NCBI GenBank assembly: GCA_905331475.1
Contig: CAJNYU010002055.1
Span: forward strand, 240,414 to 304,413
From: Rotaria socialis
Taxonomy: Eukaryota > Rotifera > Eurotatoria > Philodinida > Philodinidae
Reading direction: 5' to 3'
Length of the DNA: 64,000 nucleotides
The translations under genes and the position numbers were made by a program. The notes beneath the pieces were generated by a model. The model saw only the letters and a program-made list of their open reading frames with translations. It ran no database searches and was not told the DNA's origin. Below, piece by piece: positions 10,773 to 23,493 of the stretch (position 1 is the first letter of the stretch; each line of letters opens with the position of its first letter).

Positions 10773-11069
10773 ATGAAGTATTTAGTCAATTTATTTTGCA
10801 TCAGTTTACTTTCATTGGCAATTTTTGCTGATGATTCTCAAATAAACTCAATTTTACCTGTATTAAATGATGATAATGGCAATGCAATATCGACTGACAA
10901 TGTTATAGGTAGCAGCCAAATATTTAGTTATCACGAAAACTACGAAAGCAGTAATGCAGAAGGAGATGCTGAGGATGACGAAAATGATTTCTTCGATGAC
11001 AATGATGATGATGATGAAGAGGACGAGAGCGACCTATACAAGAACGATGATGTTGATTCTAACGAATAA
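10773..11069 (+). CDS. Small secreted highly acidic protein
   Basis: A single-exon frame of 98 residues. I start at the ATG at 10773 because it places a clean signal peptide (MKYLVNLFCISLLSLAIFA, likely cleaved before DDSQ) at the N-terminus. The upstream in-frame ATG at 10725 would bury it. The mature part has a polar middle and then a long run dominated by D and E (from about residue 68 to the end), with no cysteines. No known family is recognised. Acidic secreted proteins can bind calcium or cationic partners, but that is inference. The frame is intact. Confidence 0.6.
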   Translation: MKYLVNLFCISLLSLAIFADDSQINSILPVLNDDNGNAISTDNVIGSSQIFSYHENYESSNAEGDAEDDENDFFDDNDDDDEEDESDLYKNDDVDSNE

Positions 11070-11476
11070 AAAGAATATCATGACTTTCGTAACCACATAT
11101 TTATCACTTATTTTAAAAGGAACTTATTAACGTCGACGACTTATGGAATGAAGGCAAACAATATTTTATCCATTTCGTACATCAAGATATATATGTATAG
11201 AAAAGGCTTTTCCTGTTTTATTTTCAAGTTAAGGTTGATTGACTACTATTTTTTTCAATTCATAAATAAAAATCGGTTCGTTTTCAAGTGAATATTCGTT
11301 CATACAATTAATCAGTTATTTGCAATTATTAAGAGAATAATTGACTTTTTAATAAAAACAGTTATAATTTACAACAAAATTTTTTTGTTCAAATCGTTGC
11401 AGGAGATGAATAAACTTTTTGAGACAGGAATTCAGCTAATATTTTGATTTATATTTTTACTTAACGCTTCATATTG
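11070..11476. other. Gene-free stretch
   Basis: AT-rich 3' flank between two convergent genes. I see no features in it. Confidence 0.5.
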
Positions 11477-11668
11477 CTAAGTATCAGATTGATCCTTCTC
11501 AGTAGTGCTGTTAATCATATCCGAGGCTTCTGAAAAAATATAGAATAGATAATTAACATACAGTCAAAGAATTTAGTCACTTACGAGAATCAATAGTAGC
11601 CGGATCAAATTGATCTTTGTTATAACGATAGCCACTGTCATCATTTTCATACGGCATGATTAGTTTTT
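11477..11668 (-). CDS. Tiny multi-exon gene, paralogue 1 (3' exons only)
   Basis: Two minus-strand exons join in phase across a 55-bp GT-AG intron. Exon 11668-11585 has acceptor TTTATTTAG and donor GTAAGT. Exon 11529-11477 has acceptor TTTTTTCAG and ends in TAG. They read (G)EKLIMPYENDDSGYRYNKD, then QFDPATIDSQ and a serine/threonine-rich tail. The pattern ELIM...GYR-N--QFD matches the complete paralogue at 16274-17363 in the same orientation, and both begin with a phase-1 acceptor. The first exon is not settled. A donor at 12385-12384 follows an open piece SLINYSQSNYI that resembles exon 1 of the paralogue, but it lacks an ATG. Function is unknown. The evidence is the conserved exon structure and protein pattern between the two copies. 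Confidence 0.55.
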
Positions 11669-14600
11669 CTAAATAAAATAAAATGAATTTATTTACAATT
11701 TTCTCGTCGTTTCAACACTCATCTTATCTGCAACATCTATTTCTACAAATAAGAATATAATTTTAAACTTTGAAGAGAAATTTCTGTACAAAATTATTTT
11801 TTATTTCTTTCTAGCTTAATCTATTAACTTCGTTTTCATATATATTGGACATAGTATTGCTGAATCTAATTTTCTGAGAATATTTCAAAAATAGTTCTCA
11901 ATAATTATTCAATTTCTAAACAATAGAACATATTTAATTATAATTTTACGTTCCTATTAGACTCATTTTTTCTTTGTAGCTTGAACTCTGTACTCTAGAA
12001 TTCAACGTAAAATTCATTTTTTCCTATTTCTATTGATATATAAAATTCGAGAATGTGAATGTTTTAGAAGATCTTTTTTTAAATAAAATTATTACTCGAT
12101 TAGATACAAATTCAGAGACGTATCAACTTTACTGAGGAATAGAAAACGAAAACGAAAAAATATGGTTATGATAGTGCTCGTATGAATAAGCCGATGGGCA
12201 CATGTGATTCGACTATATTTCAACGCACGACTAGCTCAGTGTAAACAAATTCAAATTTTTTATCGTTTAGATTGAATAAATTTGTATCTAATCGAATTTT
12301 GAATCTTATGCAGAGTTCTTGCTCATCATTAACTTTGACGGCATTTACAAAATTTATACAAAGAAAATATTCATCAATGGCTTACCGATATAGTTTGATT
12401 GCGAGTAATTAATAAGTGAATGAATGGATTATACCATATAGGATTTTTCACAGTGTATATATATATGTCAATGAGAGTCATGGGGAATAACCAAGTTATC
12501 ATTTAAACGACTTGGAAATAGCCAAATATTTTATGTGACTTTTTGAATATTTTTCTAAGTAAAAGCATAATGTTGGACAAAACCAAACGCAGTTTTTTTT
12601 TCTTCTTGATACTTTTGTCTGTTCTTTCACCTTAGCTGATTGTAACGATCGAGTTACGTATGAAAAAAAGGTGTAGGATGCAACATGATGTAAATTGCTT
12701 TGTTAAATATTCGTGACTTCTAACATATAAATAAAGTATTTCCGTTATGATTTTTATATTTGATTTTAAAATCATGTTTTTCAATTGAAAAAAAGGAACC
12801 AGAAAGTATTAGACGTAAAAGAAAAAGTAAAATTTATTTTTGCGTGTACATAAACAAAGCCCAGAAAAACATTCGATGACTGTTAAGACAACGTAACTAG
12901 TGGATTTTATTTTTTATTTTAGTTATTGTACAGTTCAAAGACTTGCTTAGTTACAATGATTCTAAGTCTCTTGTGTACGAATAAAAGAACACTAGATCAT
13001 GTACACAGCTTTTATTGTTTTATTCTTCGAGATAATAGCACAAAATACTCTTTTTTTATCCTTTCTCACTGGTTCAAACACTTTTTCTGCGCATTATTGT
13101 GCAACTGTTCTCTCACTTGAGATATTCTTTATCGTATATGAATCACTGCGAAAACAAAAATGTTCTCCCATGAGAACACTCATTCTTTTTATTGTAACCT
13201 TTTCTTGGTAAAAGTTTCAAAAATATGCTTTTCTTTTCAAAACAACAAGAAAAAATCTTTTGAGATGTTGTTTTGCCAATATTGGTGTTTAACAGATTGG
13301 TGATAAGGGTGCGGCAGATTTAATAAATTTCGGCCGTAGTTGGACGTGAGTCTATTGCGCTCAAACGCACACTATTGACTCAATCTGTAGAGAGTCAGAC
13401 AATAATAGGTTACTGATGTTAATGAAGATAAGATACAATTTGATCTTCATTAATCAATGTCAATTAAAAAGCTGATTATTATCAATAAATATTTTAATTG
13501 AAAACTACAATTATTTTGCATCAACCGTACTTGACATTCTTGCTGACAGTTGAATTCGGTGAAAGTGCTCTTTCAATAAGAAGCTCGAAGCAACTAAATC
13601 GCTGGATATATGTTTTTGTGTAGCAACAATATTTTCGATGAAACTTTCTAAACGTCTTTCGGCAGTAGCAGATCTTTGGGTTATCTGTTATATTCTAAAA
13701 CATAAATTTTTCTAGTAAATCATTTATGGTGCCATATTGGTTTTCATGGTTATCATGAAAGAAGCCTTTTGAGACAGCTAAAACGATTAAAGGCTTTGAG
13801 AACAAGCTTTTAGGGCTTTACAGTCCTGAAATAATATTGATCTTACTCTTTCAAGATATTCAACTCAAATATTTATAAAAACTAGATCTATTTTGACGTG
13901 AATACACAGCTTGAAATTTATATTTTTTGCAATTTATTGAAACACGAAGTTTTGTATTAGGTGTACTGCATTATTTTTCGAGGAATCCAAATGGAATAGT
14001 CATCCAGAACATATCAGACAATTTGTCAGTTTGACGGATTCGATGACTAACACAACCTATAGCTTTTGCAGTTGTGATAAACTAACTATTCAAGCCTGTC
14101 GGTTTCAACCACTAACAAAGGATCCTTATCGAATTGGTTTCGAAGAACTATATGAATGATGTTCCTGTAAAGTGATAAGATTCAATTATTGATGACACAT
14201 TCACCAGAACTACTCTTACCATTTCAACATGTTCTCTTGTTTTGTTAATGATTTTTTCAGTGTATTTTCATCAAATCTTGTTGCTATACCATACTTAAAG
14301 ATGAATCAATATAAGTGTTTTTATTTTATTTTATTGATGTATTATTATTTTTAGAATAGAAAAATAGTTTATTTTCAATCCAGGAAAGAATAACATAAAT
14401 CCAAAACAAATTCTTTCCACACAGAAAATCGAAGTGATGTTTATTTACACTAACCTGGTGTGCCAAAAAACTCACATCCCCATTGGTAGATAAATTTAAT
14501 AGTATGCATGAAACATAATTGGCCTTCCGTTTAATCCACGACAGTAATGGTTGATGTATACCATTTAATCAAGCGAGTTGATTTTTTCCATGAAATAGCG

Positions 14601-16273
14601 TGACGCTGCGCTATTTGTCAACGTTAATAAATTTCTGATGAGTTGGAATGAGATTTTTTTCGATGTAGATATGACTGATTTTTAATGTTATCTTATCACT
14701 CACAGCGTCAAGTCTATTTGCCTGAGATGCTTCAGTGAGAGTTCTACTCTTACATATTTAGCAATGTTTATATCGTTGGCTTTATTTAACTTGATGTTTG
14801 CTGTTGATCTATTTTTGCTAATGGCTTTCATCGGCATTTATTTTATTGCAGACGGAAGGCGATCAAAACTGTAAAGTACAATTCCATGTATGCCGTTTCA
14901 CTATCTGTTCATAAGCATCTGCTTTTCGACTGACACCAGTTGATGATGTTTGGTTTATCGCGTGTCAGAATGAGAAGGAAGTCAGTCTCCATTGCTTGTA
15001 GTAATTGCCTCCTATTGGCAATGATAGATCTGTCATACCGACTAGAAGCGGTATCAACGATGAAAAAAAAAATTCTTTTAGCATCAACTTGTCAAATAGT
15101 TTATAATTCATGTGAGATAATATTGCAACACATTCCAATCGGTTTATATTTCATAGTATTTAGACAGTATGTAGGAGTTGGATATTAATCTTTCCATTTT
15201 TAATAGCTTCTATTTTAATTGATTCGGTAGGATTTACTTCAACTAGATTCAACCGTTTCAAAAGCTCTATCACGAACCATAGGACAGACATTTTCATGTT
15301 TATTCCCCAGTGCTTTATTTCAGTGATGACCGTCTAGACTACCGTAATGTGTATGTGTGTGATTCCTCTTCGAGTTATGATTGTAGCGTGTGGTTTAGCC
15401 CACAAATACAGAAAAGCAATAACTCGATTGTGGATAAATGAAATCACAAAAGACTGACACACTATAAGATCGATGTTGTTAAAAGTCCTATGTTGATTTT
15501 GACAAGACTTTTCTTAGATATTTTTCTTTCAAAGCATAAAAAACCTAGTAAAATTTTGACTTAATTAATATCGCTCTTGTGTTGTATGAAATTTAATTAA
15601 TTAATCATAGACCATCGAGCTGCAAACATCGTTTCTTAAATTGACATGGCCTTCACTTGTCATCACACAGTAGTACGATGAGAGTAATATAATGATTTAC
15701 TTTTCCTTGTTGACAAGCACTACTATGATTAAGTTTGTCATTAAACCGACACGCGTCGAATTTTTATAAAAAACATTCAAATGTTTAAAATGAAAGTGAA
15801 CATATATAATCCAAATGTAGATGACAGTAAGTTCACGATCTCTATAGCAGTCAGTCTTCTCGTCATTTTATTGGTCAATCATTTTTTATCCCAGAATAAA
15901 ATTGACTACTCTCTTTCGAATGAAACCTTGTTTACCGAATTAATCAATATTTTTCAAAAAATATTAATATCATATTTTATTTTTGGACTTTTATTTTACA
16001 ACAAATATAGTATTTTTTTGATACATAGAATAAATGCGATTGTGTTTTTCTATTTTGTTGTGTTACCGCTTTAATTTATCGATCAAAATTCATTTATTTT
16101 CATTATTGCTGTCACTGGAACTAATAGAATATTGAGAAATCTTCGAATAAAAAAAAATAATTGAGATTTATTTAAAATTTCAGATTTGCTTACGTTGTTG
16201 TAGATTTCAAACAAGATTTGAACGGCTTCTAAATAAATGTAAATAGAGAATTAAACACATAGATTTGACTCAT
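11669..16273. other. Gene-poor stretch with possible coding fossils
   Basis: Mostly AT-rich DNA. Three minus-strand pieces read like eroded protein. One is at 13693-13513, where an acceptor-like TTTTAG precedes TQRSATAERRLESFIENIVA and a continuation ending in TAA. Others are around 14140-13950 (ESVKLTNCLICSG) and around 15060-14960 (SSRYDRSIIANRRQLLQAME). I cannot join them into a gene or name a family. A 97-codon plus-strand frame at 15781-16074 with two hydrophobic stretches (FTISIAVSLLVILLV; ILISYFIFGLLFY) could encode a small membrane protein, but AT-rich chance frames often look hydrophobic. Confidence 0.3.
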
Positions 16274-17363
16274 CTACACACTGTTATCATCTTTAGCAGC
16301 ATCAAATTGTTCTTGATTCAGACGATAACCTGCATCATGCTTGTCAGAATCCATGATTAATTCTTCTAAATTGAATGAAATATGCCTATTGGCAATATGT
16401 TCTTGAGCTCATCATTCATTTTCTTTCTCTCTCTCTCTCTCTATGTATGAGAAGCTAATTTCAATTCAAAGACATACAAATTTGTAGAACTAAATTTTTT
16501 CGGCAAACTGGATTCTCTCCACAATTTCTGTTTCAGTCCACGTCGCTATAATTTTAAGTAAAGATGCGAATCATTTTGTTATCTGCCATTCATTTCCAAT
16601 ATAAATCTCTATGATTCAAACTAAATTTCGTCGTGTACCTTTGTAATTTTGAAAAAATCTTATATTCTGATGTTCTTCGCGTAAATCGAAATTTTGTCAT
16701 ATGTAGGTTTGTTTTCGAACTTTTTCTATTAGAGAAATAAATATCTTAACTTAAAGCTAGACGATAAGATCTTGAGACAAAATGACTATTTCGCTAAAGA
16801 TAAACTCAAAAAGAATGCGCATTCTACTGAACGTACAGTATAATGAAAAGAGAAAGCTCTATAATATCAGCATTCGTATCAATAAAGAGTATAAATATGT
16901 ACCTATGCAATTATAATAGTAATAATCAGATTAAAATAATCCTGAATTGAATTGAATTAGCCGTCACACATGTAATCGTACAAGCGAGAGTGTCACAGAG
17001 CAACAATTGTTTTAATGAAAAGCTTTTTTTGTTCTACCAAACGTCAACAAAAAAAAGTGAAGTGGATGTATAAAAATTGTGAAGAAACTTTTAAGATTTT
17101 TATTTCCTAGATCATTTACTCAAAGCAAAACTTGCTGTATACGGGAGAAAAATTAATCTACTCAGATTTAAATTGTTTACATTGCACAAATTAAATTTCA
17201 ACGGATATCTTAGCATTTTTATTTGTTTTATCTTAACATCAACTGTCACAATTAAATATTTTCATAAAGAGGACGATTCGTTATTAAATGATTTACCTTG
17301 ATTGTGTGATGCTGATTCCATATCACCTGAGTAATGAGATTTTATCAAACTAGTATTTTTCAT
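16274..17363 (-). CDS. Tiny two-exon gene, paralogue 2 (52 residues)
   Basis: Exon 1 runs from the ATG at 17363 to 17297 (donor GTAAAT). Exon 2 runs from 16365 (acceptor CAATTTAG) to the TAG at 16276-16274. The phase is 1 and the spliced frame is open: MKNTSLIKSHYSGDMESASH, then NQEELIMDSDKHDAGYRLNQ, then EQFDAAKDDNSV. The 931-bp intron is unusually long for this region and contains a CT microsatellite (16426-16442). The polar, charged product has no signal peptide or membrane segment. It shares (E)E/K-LIM, GYR-N-(D/E)QFD and the intron phase with the copy 5 kb away, so both are probably real and derived by duplication. No family is recognised, and an internal ATG (LIM) could also be used. 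Confidence 0.55.
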
Positions 17364-19505
17364 AGTATATTTATAAGCATGATTTAATATATTCAAAGTT
17401 ATATGATTCAATACGACAATAAGAAGTTTATCATTTGACATTTCGAATAAAAAATAGAATACAGCCTAATTTTTTGTTGGATATTTCCAACGATTGCAGA
17501 CGGCAAGTTGGATGAAACCAAGTATATAATTTTCTGTTTGTACGATTGATAAATGTTGTTACGCTGCTTACTTTCCAACATTGATAGGATTAGCTAAGTA
17601 GGCGTAGTTGAACTACATGGCAAGTCCAAATATTATTTTAGGAATTATAGATTTCCAACATAGATAAAAATCTATTCTCATCATTTCAACATTATACTTG
17701 ATTTACGTTGATAGTCTTTAACTGGAAAAAGTAGGGAAGCTAAAAACATCGTATTTGAAGAAAAACAATAACAAGTTATTATGTACAAACATTAATCGTG
17801 TTGAAGGACATAACAGCTATCAATATTATTTAGCTAGTAGACTCGTTTTATTTTATTTTTAGTACGTCTTAAAAACATGATCAGCAAGAAACATGTGATT
17901 TTCGTGAGATAATTATTCATAGCGTTCAGTATACAGATAAAAACAACTTCAACCGATGCCATCGGTCTCCTTTATTTTCATTAACAATATAATGACAGCA
18001 GTATATTGTTCTTAATCTTGTGACAATCGTCGAACCACCTTGTTTTCAAACTATTGTTTGTTTGTGTTGTGCTTGAAATTTTCTTTTTGATCGAGAACTC
18101 AATAGAAAAGAAGTATGCTCCACTTCAGAAATTGTTACTTTAGCCTTTCTTTATGTACGGATGACAAAGAAATGATTATTTTAATTCTAACTGAAAATTT
18201 TCGCCGAAAAAGCAGTAAAGGACTAGCTTTTCAAATTTTATTTAGAGATTCGTATTGTTTATCATAATAATAGAAAAAGTACTATAAAAAAAACAGAGTG
18301 TCTCATATGGCCTTATTCAAAAATCACAAAACTTATAAACAGTGTTTCCGCGCTGTAGATTTGTGTGAACTCTTCTTCGTCATATAAGACTCCCTATATT
18401 TGACATGAAATGCTGCGTGTTTTATGTAGATAGAGAATGTAATTTAGAACAGTGCTCTCAGTTTAGTTTCATTCAATACATTTAAGTTCAACACGATGAA
18501 TAGTCAGTCTCTTGCTGAGACTATGTTAAGCTTTTAAATTCTGGTATTTAGAAAAACAGTCACATATAGCTTAAATGATGATTAAATCTATGTTGATTTC
18601 AAATATACTTTGTATAGAAAACAAATCCTTTTGACGTCATCGTGTGAAAGCAACTTTTTAAATCTCCCCCAATGTATGAACGAGACCAGACAAGCACGTC
18701 TATCTATAAGATTTATGAACTTGTTATGAATATATTGAGCAATAAAATTCAATAAGAAAAAACATCGGAAAACTCTCTTCGCGCCTTTCTATTGAGAATT
18801 AACTGTTAAATGTCAAAAAAAGAAAAACATCGTTTATTCTGTTCTTGTTCAATCGAAAGGGTTAAAAAAAAAAAATTTTTATGAGACAAAAAACATCATT
18901 TTCGTAGTCATCGATGCACCATGAAAAAACTTTTGAACTCAAACGAACTCAGACCGATTGGCGACCGCTAAAGATTTCCATATTGACAAAAAATAAAAAC
19001 CTACACGTTATGATTGTGAGTCCAATAAAAAAAAAATGAATGATGTGATCTGAAAATTTTTACTTATACATTGGCCATTATAGTTGTTAGCCGTAATTCA
19101 TATTACGCTAGCTTATGCAAGCTTTTGAAATGCATAGAAACTAGACTGTTGTTCTACATTACTACATGTACAGATGCTGGCCTATAGCATCACTTGATTT
19201 CATTTTCTTGCTTGCTCAGACACAACAATCAATATATCGATAGTGAATTTCAGTTCAGAATTAATACAAATTGTTTGTAACTATTTCACGCATACTCATG
19301 GTGTCTTTCTTTGAGTTCATGTGCTTATAGTAAATTGGTTGAAGTTAATTTGTGGTTTTGTTTTATTTGTAAAGTGATAACGTTTTTTTGAAATGATGCA
19401 GATATTATTACATGTTAGTTAATGAATTACTTATGTAACGTTTTTAGTTAGTTTTCATATCGACGGTATGAAAAGCTATTTAATAGAAGCAGGAGTTTTT
19501 AGTCA
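17364..19505. other. Gene-free stretch
   Basis: AT-rich intergenic DNA. I found no frames, splice-bounded exons or clear repeats in it. Confidence 0.5.
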
Positions 19506-20952
19506 TTAAGGAATCTTATTTTTGATGAAATGATAGCATTTCTTTTTAGGTGCAAGCGAAAGTTTATCGTTTTTTAATTTCTTCACCTCCTCCTTCTCAC
19601 CGCTCATTGAATTGTGTACATTGAATAGATCATGATTCTTTTCTAGAAGACCTTTGATTTTACCGATGTTTTTTGCATTATTCAGTATTTTGAGCATGCT
19701 TTTATCAAATTAGAGATAGAAGGTCGTAGGCTTTGAGCAAATTTTAACTTTTATTTGTTCTTTTATTTATTTCTCCGCATTTTATCTTCTACAACTTGAA
19801 TATTATTTGTGATATACAATGTTTCTGGACGATTTACTAGCAATGCCATGTCATAGATTATCAGTGACTTCTTATATAATTTCAATACTTCTTCTAATTC
19901 ACCTTTATCTTGACATACAAGACCTATGTTCTTGTAGGTATCTTCAGTAGAAGGATGTTCAGCAGGAAGTGTTTTCAATTTGATTTTAACTGATTGATCA
20001 TAATAGCTCAATGCAAGATCATAAAGATCGATATAGTAATGACCACCACAAATATTGTTATATGATGCACTTAAATCAGAATGATCAGCTGGTACATGGA
20101 TCTTTTTAATAGCAAGTGACTTCTCATTTTCATTTTCAATGATTTTGCGTGCCATGAGAGACGTTCATCATATTCGCCTTTCTCTTGGCCCACTCAACCA
20201 ACACAATGGTACAAGTCATTAACCAAATGGTCATTCGATGGAAGTTACCTCATATTACACCTACACTATCACTTAAACTACTTGATATAAGATTCAGTTT
20301 TACAAATACTTCAGTTATTTTATAATTCGATGATGTCGATAAAAACGAATTTAACGATATTATATTGCCAACTGATTTTTGCAATTTCTTCATTTCCTCT
20401 CCCGACATCATTTGACTACGATAAACAGCGACGCACTTCCTATATTGATTCGCCCGCAACGCCTTATTCAATAAATGATACACGAACGATTCACGCATAT
20501 AGCACAACTTGATGCATATTCATTCTGAAATTCTTTTATCAATTCTAATTCAGCTACATTACCTTAGTATTCATTTTTTAATAATTCAATTAATTCATTC
20601 TTATCTTGTTCATTGGGCTTCATTCTAATTAAAACGTCTATCAAAAACTGAGAATCCAGGAAATCTCCATTAAGTTCCATTGAACTCCGATCCAAAATGT
20701 GCATGGTTAGCGGTTCTGCATTTCAGGAACTACAATGCAACCCAATTGACCACTTACAATTAAAAATGTAAGATCACCTTGTCGAATCAAATGAACACTT
20801 TGCATGAATTCTTCTGGATTGGCAGAATTTCGTACTCGATTGATAATGCTTCGTAATTCTGTTTGAGCAGCCATGTTTTCTTCATTATTTACTGAAGTGT
20901 CTAACCAAAATATGCTATATGTTTTCACTTTCATTCCATTTATGTTCAGCAA
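19506..20952 (-). pseudogene. ADP-ribosyltransferase plus TPR protein, pseudogene
   Basis: Minus-strand pieces keep the order of the bdelloid ART-TPR proteins. The N-terminal region (20952-20707) has FWLDTSVNN, a helix and FLIVSGQLGCIVVPE. The linker LNGDFLDSQFLIDVLIRM (about 20690) follows. Next comes the ART part (20507-20250) with RESFVYHLLNKALR, the arginine motif VYRSQ and the serine motif FLSTSS, then kinesin-light-chain-like TPR units (20155-19763; DLYDLALSYYDQSVKIK and GELEEVLKLYKKSL). Such proteins transfer ADP-ribose from NAD. This copy is dead. A TAA replaces a lysine codon at 20566-20564, a frameshift lies near 20505, and the sequence that should carry the ExE catalytic glutamate is missing between the ART and TPR pieces. 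Confidence 0.75.
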
Positions 20953-22057
20953 TTTTTCTTTTGGTTTTCACTGTTTGCCGAAAACTATGAAAAAGAAAGC
21001 ATCATATTTTCCTTCAGATCTGTCTTTCACGAAAGCCAAGTGAACACTATTTCATTGAAACAGTAGTCTTTTTAAATCTTTTTATCGCCTTGTAAATTCT
21101 AATACCATCACCTGTAGTTTTCACTCAAAGGAAGCAACAATACGTCCAACACATACTTGGTTTTTTTCAACTTTATCAAACAATAACTGCAAGTTTTACA
21201 CTGTGAAACGGAAGTTTTCTTGAATTGAAATTTGGCTAATATTTCGAACTAAATTTATTATGAATTAATTAATTAATACTTAACATTATCATTCGATCTC
21301 CATCAGTATAGCAGCACAAGAGCATAGCAGTAATATTCAGTGTTCGAACTTTCTTTTCGTAATCAAACGTATCCCACTCAGCTTATGTGTTTTTGACTGA
21401 AGATAGTGTTTATACAATGTAAATAATAAATTTAAAAAGTCAGACAAAACTTGATAGATCTATTGTTGAAAATCGATTATTAAATATCACTATTGTTATC
21501 TGATTAAAACGTGATTTTTATTCTTATATTCTTTATTTCTGCTTATTTGAAGAAATTATCTGATTACTTCCTGCAATTCAATGAATGCTACTCTGAATTT
21601 TTCAACTTGTTTTTTTTACATCGAATACTCACACCCTCAAGATCTAATATTTCATTTGATTCGATAAACTATTGAAAACGAGATTCTAATTTCTATTGAA
21701 TTTATTTACTGATTGTTGTAGTTAAGTGCGTGTTAAACGTGAATTCAATCTTTATTTCCTTAATGAAATAACCAAAGAATCGAGAATAGAGTAACAACTA
21801 CAGCCAACATCTAATAGAAGAAGAAAACAAAACAAATATATATATATATATATATATAGCGATCACAATATAACTTATACACAAGATGCAATAGAAAAAT
21901 GATTACGTAATCGGAATATTATTACGTAACAAGAACAGGAAGAACAATATCAACTTTTAATTCACCTCGAGAAAATAGAAATAAATGTGTCTACTATAAT
22001 TGACTGAAAGGAAACGAAAGAAACGTACACATAGAGTTCAAACCGAAGAAAAAATTC
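20953..22057. other. Gene-free stretch with TA microsatellite
   Basis: AT-rich spacer. A pure TA run sits at about 21837-21858. An ACTCACACCCTCA word at about 21630 repeats the C-rich motif seen near 2.8 kb. Confidence 0.45.
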
Positions 22058-23493
22058 TTAACAATCATTGCTTAATGAATCTTTTAACGTAAAACGTTCA
22101 TCAGGCTTCTGGATTGTTGATTGTATTGCTGAATCAAGTGCTTCTTTTAATTTTATCACTTCCATTAGAATATCTCGATTTTGTGGATCGATCGAAAGAG
22201 CTTTTGATATATATTTTTCTGCTGCATCAAGTTGATTTAATGATCGAAGTGAAACACTTGCACGAAATAAAGCTTTTAAATTATTTGGTTCAATAATAAG
22301 TGTATCACGACATGCTCGAAAACATTTTTCGTAATTATCTAAACGAAGATAGCATTGTGCTAGAAAGAAAAAAAAGAATTTTGTTTGAATATAATTCAAT
22401 TTTTTTAGCCAAACTCTACCAGAATTAAGATGAAGTTTAAGTAATAATTGATGATATTGTTCTTCTTGTTTTCCATCAATAAGTGTAACTTTATTGTGAA
22501 TTAATTGTCGTGCTTTATTATAGCTTCGTAATGCACGATCTAATTGACCATTTGCATATTCTTCATTACCTGTATTACGTAGTGTTTGAGCTAGTCTTAC
22601 ACGTTTAGCAAAATCATCTATTTGTTGTTTATTCGTTGTTGTTTTTATTAATAACTGTTCATCATGAACGACTGCTGACGATTCATTTGTCGTTAAAAGC
22701 TCAATAACATAAAGACACCATGCTGATTCAGGTATATGTGGAGCACAACCCAGTTCACCGTATAATAAATCACTGCTGATTATAAATTTTGCACGTTCAC
22801 GTCTTTGCATTGTACTAACAGCTAGATCGATACCAGGAAGTACTTCGAATTTACCTAAACGAAATTCAAGTGGACGTCGACGCTTAAATGATGTATCAAA
22901 TGGTTCATCACGATGTTCAAAATAAGCATAGTAATGTAAACGTCTGTAAAAAAAAAAGATTTTTGTTTAGATCATTGTAAATAACAGATATTCTGTTCTT
23001 TTGTGCGATGAGACTTTTCTAGAGGTATGATACACAAAGTTGTCTGACTAATAGTAGTTTAGATACAATTTTTCTGGACTAATGATTCGTTTTTTATCTC
23101 TGAAATGAAAACTCTCTAGCATATCATTTTGTCAATTGCATTAGAAAGATTGTACATATATCAAATAACTTACACAGAAGCAGATACGGTTGGCTTTTGT
23201 CCAATTCCATTATGAATAATTTCTTTCCAAATACCACCTTGATTTAAATCTGTTTCAGTCATATTATCATTAATTACATAGCGTCCATCATAACCGTTAG
23301 TGACTACAATGTGATTCATTGTTGGTATTTGTTCACTAAACGGTAATGTACCATCGATACGTCTTTGTCGATGAAATGGTTCAACATGAAGTGAACGATT
23401 ATATCTTAAACTAGGATCGTCTTCTTCTTCGACATTATCATTCATAGAATGTTTTTCTTCAACATTTAAATTATTCAATGATAAAGATTGCAT
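22058..23493 (-). CDS. FKBP6: FKBP6/Shutdown-like FKBP-TPR co-chaperone
   Basis: Three exons (23493-23174, 22943-22420, 22359-22058) join in phase to give 381 residues. The first 75 or so residues are acidic and polar. The FKBP fold follows, with YYAYFEHRDEPFDTS, LEFRLGKFEVLPGIDLAV and YGELGCAPHIPESA, the last being the loop before the final strand. Three TPR units come next (about residues 205-340: NEEYANGQLDRALRSYNKAR; CYLRLDNYEKCFRACRDTL; NNLKALFRASVSLRSLNQL). FKBP6 and fly Shutdown are largely inactive isomerases that act with HSP90 in loading piRNA onto PIWI proteins. Intron 2 is only 60 nt (22419-22360), GTAGAG to TTTCTAG, and in frame, so retained intron would add 20 residues including a phenylalanine run that breaks a TPR. 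The first exon is preceded by a possible acceptor, suggesting a 5' UTR intron. Confidence 0.8.

Noticed and set aside
12220-12300. CTAGCTCAGTG, resembling a tRNA A-box
   Set aside because: No B-box or foldable acceptor within tRNA distance.
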